This document shows, one piece after another, positions 7,260 through 10,631 of a DNA stretch of 10,631 nt (positions are counted from its first letter, which is position 1; each line of letters starts with the position of its first letter). The translations under genes were made by a program, and so were the position numbers. Under the pieces are notes generated by a model, which saw only the letters and a program-made list of their open reading frames with translations, had not been told where the DNA came from and made no database searches. The DNA comes from Planctomycetota bacterium (GTDB taxonomy: Bacteria > Planctomycetota > Planctomycetia > Pirellulales > UBA1268), in assembly GCA_003669255.1 (NCBI GenBank), contig QWPO01000206.1:1-10631 (forward strand), written 5' to 3'.

Positions 7260-8063
7260 TCACCCGACACGGCTGATGACCTCCGGCTGGCTCGGCGGGG
7301 ACTGGAAGCGAATCGGGAATCCGGCGTTGACGTGCGTCCGCGGGAAGGCGAAGGCGTCGGCAAGGCCCTGCACAAGCGCGGTGCGGACGTCCTGGAGCCG
7401 CACTCGCCGCTGCACGTCGGCCTCGATTGAGCCCATTGTCGATGGCGCGCCAAGACTGACCGGCTGCACCCTTGATGGAATGGTATCGACCCGCTGGAAA
7501 AGGTCGAGGGGCGGGCAGACATTGAGAACCGCCCCGTGGCAGGCCATGCCCCGGCGGAAGGCCAGCCCAACCGCGGCCAAGATGCCGCTGCGGCCGACGA
7601 CGCCGCGGCCACCAGGAACCAACTCGCCGCTGCCGCAACGAACAGCGGCAATCGCCGCCGCGAGCCCCTGCTGGAACCGCTCCAGGAAACCGCCGACGTC
7701 GTGCTCGGCGAGCCCAAGGTCTTCGAGCCTCGCGAAGATCGCCGCCACCACCTGCCCCGGGCCGTGCGGCACCGCGCCACCGCCGCGGCCAGTGAAGCGG
7801 ATCGCGAGTCGCCGCGCCCGGAGGTCCTCGTCCGACAACCGGACGTCCGCCCGCGAGCCCGCCCGGCCGATCGTGATGCAAGGCTCAAGTTCACAGATGA
7901 CGAGCGTGGGATTGCGGCCCAGGGGATCGGCCACCTCGCCCGCGACGCGTTCGGCCATCGACAGGTAATCGTTGAGCCGGATCCCACCGGCGAGCCAGAC
8001 AGCGAGCGGCTTCCGCGATCCGGAAGATGGCGACGCTTCGTCATGGAGGTCCGTTGGTGGCAC
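7260..8063 (-). CDS. lipB: LipB-like octanoyltransferase homologue lacking the Cys/Lys dyad
   Basis: 267 residues from GTG 8063, a member of the biotin/lipoate ligase-LipB superfamily. Classical LipB moves octanoate from acyl carrier protein to lipoyl domains. Family marks: LAVWLAGGIRLNDYLSMAERV near the start, RGGGAVPHGPGQ (93-104, versus RGGQVTYHGPGQ in E. coli), and AAVGLAFRRGMACHGAVLNV (163-182), matching the usual K-I-A-x-x-G through HG-x-ALNV block. By eye, the Lys at the head of that block is Ile161, and the catalytic Cys of the PCG motif is Ser197 (IPSRV). The Thr before HGPG is also absent. The fold call is good, but octanoyltransferase chemistry by the known dyad is doubtful. Immediate proximity to lipA (64 bp) argues for a role in lipoylation. 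It could be a variant transferase, a ligase or a non-catalytic relative. A gap of 33 bp separates it from the upstream kinase gene. Confidence 0.82.
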   Translation of the reverse strand: MPPTDLHDEASPSSGSRKPLAVWLAGGIRLNDYLSMAERVAGEVADPLGRNPTLVICELEPCITIGRAGSRADVRLSDEDLRARRLAIRFTGRGGGAVPHGPGQVVAAIFARLEDLGLAEHDVGGFLERFQQGLAAAIAAVRCGSGELVPGGRGVVGRSGILAAVGLAFRRGMACHGAVLNVCPPLDLFQRVDTIPSRVQPVSLGAPSTMGSIEADVQRRVRLQDVRTALVQGLADAFAFPRTHVNAGFPIRFQSPPSQPEVISRVG

Positions 8064-8096
8064 CCCCGAGTTGTATCACGTCGGCCGCGGCCTGCG

Positions 8097-9653
8097 TCAG
8101 CCAGCGACGACGGCGGCGTCGAGTTGCCCGTGAAGGGCCACGAGCTTCTTGTGCCGGGCGTACATGCGGTCGAACGTCGCGGCGGTGGCCGACCGTGGCG
8201 AGAACCGCCGCGTGGAGTCGGTCGCATGGCTGGCGAGGAATGCCTGCCAGTCGCCCCCCTTCCTCGCCAGCTTTTCGTCGCGGAACTTCGCCATCAGTGC
8301 CGCCCCCAAGGCGGTGCCCTCGACGGCGCCGGCGAGGATCACCACCGGCACGTGAAACGCGTCGGCAACGAGCTGGGCGAGTTCGGGTGTCTTGGTGATC
8401 CCGCCGGAGAGCACGATCTCCGTTCGCGGAAAGCCCTGGGTATCGAGCCCCTCGCTTCCCATTCGCAGGTTGAAGATCGTGGCCAGGAGCATCGCCTTGG
8501 CGACGTTTCCGGGAGTGGCGCTCTGTTCGTTGAGACCGATTACGAGCGACGTGCCGCCGCGGGAGACGCCGGCGCCAGGTTCGTCGTCCATGAATGGCAG
8601 TGCCTGAAGACCGCCGCAGTCGTCCGGCGCGGCGAGCAGCTGCGGGATCACCGTAGCGAACGCGTCGCCGCGGCCGCTGCCGGTCACCTTGCCGAACATC
8701 TCCACGACCGCATTCATCGCCGTCGTCCCGTTCCGGAGCCAAACCATATTGATCGGCTTACCGTCCGGGGCGCAGAAGTGATCGATCGCCCGATCGACGC
8801 CCTTGAACGGGCGATCGCCCACCGAGTTGGCGACCACACTCGTGCCGAAGCTCATCGACACGGTGCCGGCCTCCGCGATCAGTGAGCCGGCGAGCGCCGC
8901 CGGCTGGTCGCCCTCGGCGGGCGCCACGGGAATACCCTGCGGCAGGCCGAGGAGCGCCGCACCTCGGGCGTCGAGCGCGCCGCCATCCTCGCCGGCCCGA
9001 CGAACTTCCGGCAGCAGGTCGCGAAGCGGCTTCACCGCCGCGGCCTTGCCGGTGCGGGCGACCAGCGCGTCGAAGTCGGCGAGCCGCTGGGCGTCATAGT
9101 CGAGCGTGGCGTGGTCGATCGGAAACATCCCGGCGGCGTCGCCGATGCCGAGCGAAAAGCCGCCGGTGAGCACGTGGGCGATCCAGCCGGCGGGCGTCGT
9201 GACCCGCACGACATGAGACGCCTTCTCCGGCTGGCTGCGGATCGTCCACAGCCAGCGGGCCGCCGTCATCCGCTTGGGCACCTTGGTATCAAACAGCGCG
9301 GTGAGTTCGTGTCCCTCGGCCTCGTTGCGGCCATCGCACCAGAGTCGCGCGGCCGCGAGCGGCACGCCGGCCGAGCTAACGAGCACCTCGCCGTGCATCT
9401 GCCCCGAGATGCCGATCGCCCGCACCTCCATCTCGAGCCCCAGCGAGCCGAGTTTCTTACGGAGGTCGCCCATCGCGGCGGCGAGGGCCTGCTCCCAATC
9501 GGCAGGCCGTTGTTCCTGGCACTCGGCGGGCAGGCCCGGCACCATCGCGTAGTCACCCTCACCAGCGGAGAGGATCCGCATCGCCTCGTCGGTGAAGATC
9601 ACCGACAGCCCCTGCGTGCCGATGTCGATGCCGAGGTAGCCCTGCTTTTTCAT
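8097..9653 (-). CDS. xylB: FGGY-family carbohydrate kinase, xylulokinase type
   Basis: Phosphorylates a ketose (D-xylulose in the best-known members) with ATP in the cytoplasm. From ATG 9653 it has 518 residues, normal for the family. The N-terminal ATPase fold begins GYLGIDIGTQGLS (5-17), then GISGQMHG (81-88, substrate-pocket signature), LWCDGRN (104-110), the catalytic-base candidate D249 in PAEGDQPAA, the phosphate loop SFGTS (268-272), and the second FGGY signature region LSGGITKTPELAQLVAD (415-431) followed by EGTALGAAL. The frame is open another 54 codons upstream, but that part is low-complexity and not family-like, so the start beside GIDIGT is preferred; AGGAA lies about 9 nt before it. 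An isomerase-like gene lies upstream on the same strand, so the pair may isomerise then phosphorylate a pentose or deoxyhexose. Substrate could be xylulose, fuculose or ribulose; the sequence alone does not decide. Confidence 0.93.
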   Translation of the reverse strand: MKKQGYLGIDIGTQGLSVIFTDEAMRILSAGEGDYAMVPGLPAECQEQRPADWEQALAAAMGDLRKKLGSLGLEMEVRAIGISGQMHGEVLVSSAGVPLAAARLWCDGRNEAEGHELTALFDTKVPKRMTAARWLWTIRSQPEKASHVVRVTTPAGWIAHVLTGGFSLGIGDAAGMFPIDHATLDYDAQRLADFDALVARTGKAAAVKPLRDLLPEVRRAGEDGGALDARGAALLGLPQGIPVAPAEGDQPAALAGSLIAEAGTVSMSFGTSVVANSVGDRPFKGVDRAIDHFCAPDGKPINMVWLRNGTTAMNAVVEMFGKVTGSGRGDAFATVIPQLLAAPDDCGGLQALPFMDDEPGAGVSRGGTSLVIGLNEQSATPGNVAKAMLLATIFNLRMGSEGLDTQGFPRTEIVLSGGITKTPELAQLVADAFHVPVVILAGAVEGTALGAALMAKFRDEKLARKGGDWQAFLASHATDSTRRFSPRSATAATFDRMYARHKKLVALHGQLDAAVVAG

Positions 9654-9719
9654 CGAAATGATTCCTGAAGCCTGTTGATGCATCAGCTCTTCGCCGCGCA
9701 ACCCGCACGAGCCAAAGCC

Positions 9720-9797
9720 GGCGGAGGGGACGGAACGAGTCGGCTCGCCAACGGCAGGATAGCCGACGCTCGCCGCCCTCGCCCCGGCCCCTCCGCC
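9720..9797 (-). promoter_or_regulatory. Nested inverted repeat in the kinase leader
   Basis: Perfect 10-bp arms GGCGGAGGGG (9720-9729) and CCCCTCCGCC (9788-9797) enclose 7-bp arms GTCGGCT (9739-9745) and AGCCGAC (9761-9767). It ends 66 nt before the kinase ATG. A transcript from the minus strand could fold into a long stem. No known riboswitch was recognised. Confidence 0.4.
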
Positions 9798-9930
9798 TTC
9801 CTTCACGCGGTTCACACATCAAACTCTCGCATTGTCGCGCCACCGTAGCCCGCGAAAACCGGTGACAGCCACTGCCTTCACATGCGAACGATGACGCAGC
9901 GAGGGGCTGCCCGTGCCAATCGAGCGGCGT

Positions 9931-9971
9931 AGGAAACCGAGCGGAGCCTGGAGGGCGAAGCGAGGTTTCCT
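9931..9971. repeat. Inverted repeat, 8-bp arms
   Basis: AGGAAACC (9931-9938) and GGTTTCCT (9964-9971) are perfect inverse complements around a 25-base loop rich in G and A on the plus strand. It may be part of the same intergenic repeat family as the neighbouring elements. No function is evident. Confidence 0.4.
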
Positions 9972-9984
9972 TCGAGTGAGTGAA

Positions 9985-9997
9985 GGGCAGGATGCCC
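9985..9997. repeat. Short perfect hairpin GGGCA/TGCCC
   Basis: GGGCA, loop GGA, TGCCC. The 14-mer GGCAGGATGCCCGC containing most of it (9986-9999) also occurs at 1308-1321, overlapping the start of the HEAT-like gene. It sits just upstream of the first arm of the 39-bp direct repeat. Confidence 0.4.
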
Positions 9998-10002
9998 GCA
10001 GC

Positions 10003-10041
10003 GAACGTCCGGCGAGATGGCATGGGCAGTCCCGAGCGGCG
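10003..10041. repeat. 39-bp imperfect direct repeat, copy A
   Basis: Begins GAACGTCC and ends CCGAGCGGCG. Matches 10091-10129 at 35 of 39 positions without gaps. The similarity resumes at GCACCACGCG in this copy versus GCACCATGCG in copy B, after an extra 12 or so bases in B that form a hairpin. Confidence 0.75.
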
Positions 10042-10055
10042 CACCACGCGAAGGC

Positions 10056-10076
10056 CCCACGGCTTACGCCGTTGGG
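10056..10076 (-). repeat. GTAA-loop hairpin, copy 3 (REP-like)
   Basis: Read on the minus strand: CCC, bulged A, ACGGC, loop GTAA, GCCGT, GGG, preceded by AAG. It differs from copy 2 at one stem pair, where both sides changed together (C-G to G-C). It lies between the two arms of the 39-bp direct repeat. Confidence 0.7.
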
Positions 10077-10090
10077 CTTCCTGATGGAGT

Positions 10091-10129
10091 GAACGTCCAG
10101 CGACAGGGCATGGGCAGTTCCGAGCGGCG
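10091..10129. repeat. 39-bp imperfect direct repeat, copy B
   Basis: Same orientation as copy A, offset by 88 bp, four mismatches. Both copies share the central GGCATGGGCAGT exactly. It lies close to the end of the isomerase gene. Confidence 0.75.
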
Positions 10130-10145
10130 GGTGCGCCTTCGCACC
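10130..10145 (-). terminator. Small hairpin past the isomerase stop
   Basis: A perfect 6-bp stem GGTGCG/CGCACC with a 4-base loop, starting 14 nt after the isomerase TGA on the minus strand. There is no U-run, so it may be a weak terminator, an mRNA 3'-end stabiliser, or simply an insertion in repeat copy B, which lacks a counterpart in copy A. Confidence 0.3.
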
Positions 10146-10159
10146 ATGCGGCAGTCGTC

Positions 10160-10631
10160 TCACGCATCCCAGCGGACGGCCGGCGTCGCGCCGTGGCCCC
10201 TCGTGCCGCAGAACGAGACCTCGATGCCGAGGTTCCTCGCCACCGCGGCCTTGAGCAGGGCCGCGCGGTCGGCCGCGGCTGCGTCTTTCGCATAGGCGAC
10301 GTGCACGTGGTTGGCCTTGTGCCGGGCCATCATCTGGTCGCGGGAGACGCCGTAGGTGACCGCGTGCATGATCGGCCACTGCTTCGTCGTCGCCTCGAGC
10401 CGGCGGCGGGTCTCCTCGGCGGGCAGCGACACGACTTCCGCGCGGCCGATGTCCATGCAGAGCTTTTCCTGCGATCCCGTGCCGTCGACCCAGATCCGGC
10501 TCCAAACGATCTCGCCCGGCTTGCTCACGCCGGCCAGCGTGCTGCCGCCGAGCCGGAAATACATCGGCGGCTGCCGGAAGCCCTCGGCCCCCTTCCAGCC
10601 CCGCGTGAAGTGACTGGGGGGCGCGCCCCCC
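10160..10631 (-). CDS. L-fucose/L-arabinose isomerase-like protein, C-terminal part
   Basis: The frame is open from the window edge to TGA 10162-10160, giving about 157 C-terminal residues; the ATG at 10564 is internal, since the in-frame sequence before it (PPSHFTRGWKGAEGF) continues as ordinary protein. The part seen, with MYFRLGGSTLAG, GEIVWSRIWV, WPIMHAVTYGVSRDQMMARHKANHVHVAYAKD and a closing GLE/GIEV-CGTRG-like end, resembles the C-terminal domain of fucose isomerase-family enzymes that interconvert aldoses and ketoses. The His-rich ARHKANHVHVAYA is the likely place for a metal ligand, by analogy with FucI; this is inference. Only the C-terminus is visible, so substrate (fucose, arabinose or another sugar) is open. 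The kinase gene downstream on the same strand fits a sugar-catabolic pair. Family call is fairly confident, the exact activity is not. Confidence 0.75.
   Translation of the reverse strand, partial: GGAPPSHFTRGWKGAEGFRQPPMYFRLGGSTLAGVSKPGEIVWSRIWVDGTGSQEKLCMDIGRAEVVSLPAEETRRRLEATTKQWPIMHAVTYGVSRDQMMARHKANHVHVAYAKDAAAADRAALLKAAVARNLGIEVSFCGTRGHGATPAVRWDA

Larger units (their letters stand above)
9654..10159. other. 506-bp repeat-rich spacer upstream of the kinase gene
   Basis: The gap between the isomerase stop and the kinase start is unusually long for these genes. Short frames run through it on both strands, but they have the look of chance frames in GC-rich repeat DNA. The gap holds a small perfect hairpin just past the isomerase stop, a 39-bp imperfect direct repeat, a GTAA-loop hairpin, an inverted repeat (9931-9971), a GGGCA/TGCCC hairpin (9985-9997), and a nested inverted repeat (9720-9797). 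I see no convincing sigma-70 promoter. Confidence 0.65.

Noticed and set aside
8069..8103. Possible sigma-70 promoter before lipB: CTGACG, 17-base gap, GATACA on the minus strand
   Set aside because: Only about 4 of 6 and 3 of 6 matches to consensus, overlapping the kinase stop, and it would give a nearly leaderless lipB transcript; too weak to annotate.
7196..8227. Long minus-strand frame running from inside the kinase gene through lipB into lipA
   Set aside because: The part upstream of about 7237 is a shadow of lipB and the kinase in another frame, with Ser/Arg-rich composition; only the lipA portion is family-like.
9654..9815. In-frame 54-residue N-terminal extension of the kinase
   Set aside because: Gly/Ala-rich sequence without family resemblance, lying over the nested inverted repeat; kinase homologues start right before the GIDIGT motif.
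9903..9918. Exact -24 box TGGCACG on the minus strand (9918-9912)
   Set aside because: A sigma-54 promoter needs GC about 12 bases after the GG; the spacing here puts CC there, so the -12 element is missing.
9819..10505. Minus-strand frames crossing the repeat spacer
   Set aside because: They traverse the direct repeat and hairpins, run into the isomerase gene in the wrong frame, and encode repeat-derived peptides such as LGTAHA twice; no gene-like features.

Overview
The window looks like a piece of a high-GC planctomycete chromosome. This rests on overall family resemblance of the proteins (a DUF5722-type secreted protein, a divergent LipB-like protein, a fucose-isomerase-like protein of a kind I associate with Planctomycetota), on strong G/C at third codon positions, and on short intergenic hairpins with a GTAA loop. 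No rRNA or other lineage marker is present, so the assignment is inference.

Left half, plus strand (1-6111). The window opens inside argH (argininosuccinate lyase, last step of arginine synthesis). Twenty-one bases later begins a tightly packed set of three genes: an exported 802-residue alpha-helical/HEAT-like protein that carries a degenerate response-regulator receiver-like segment; a sigma-54 activator with AAA+ and Fis-type HTH domains but no receiver domain of its own; and a DUF5722-like exported protein that resembles a clan-A glycoside hydrolase. The first two overlap by 29 bp and the last two by 4 bp (GTGA), so the set is probably one translationally coupled operon.

Middle (6112-6328). 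A convergent intergenic gap holds two small GTAA-loop hairpins in opposite orientation and a third, unrelated imperfect stem near the end of lipA.

Right half, minus strand (6329-10631). Reading leftwards from the right edge come the C-terminal part of a fucose/arabinose-isomerase-like protein, a 506-bp repeat-rich spacer, an FGGY kinase of xylulokinase type, a LipB-like octanoyltransferase homologue, and lipA (lipoyl synthase). The isomerase and kinase form a plausible sugar isomerisation-phosphorylation pair. lipB-lipA form the de novo lipoylation pair, but the LipB-like protein lacks both the Cys and the Lys of the classical catalytic dyad. The spacer contains a 39-bp imperfect direct repeat, a third copy of the GTAA hairpin lying between its two arms, and a nested inverted repeat ahead of the kinase.

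The most notable features are the three covarying GTAA hairpins (a candidate REP-like or RNA element), the dyad-less LipB homologue, and the exported pseudo-receiver/HEAT protein coupled to a receiver-less sigma-54 activator and a putative secreted glycosidase. No mobile element, CRISPR array, tRNA or rRNA was seen.
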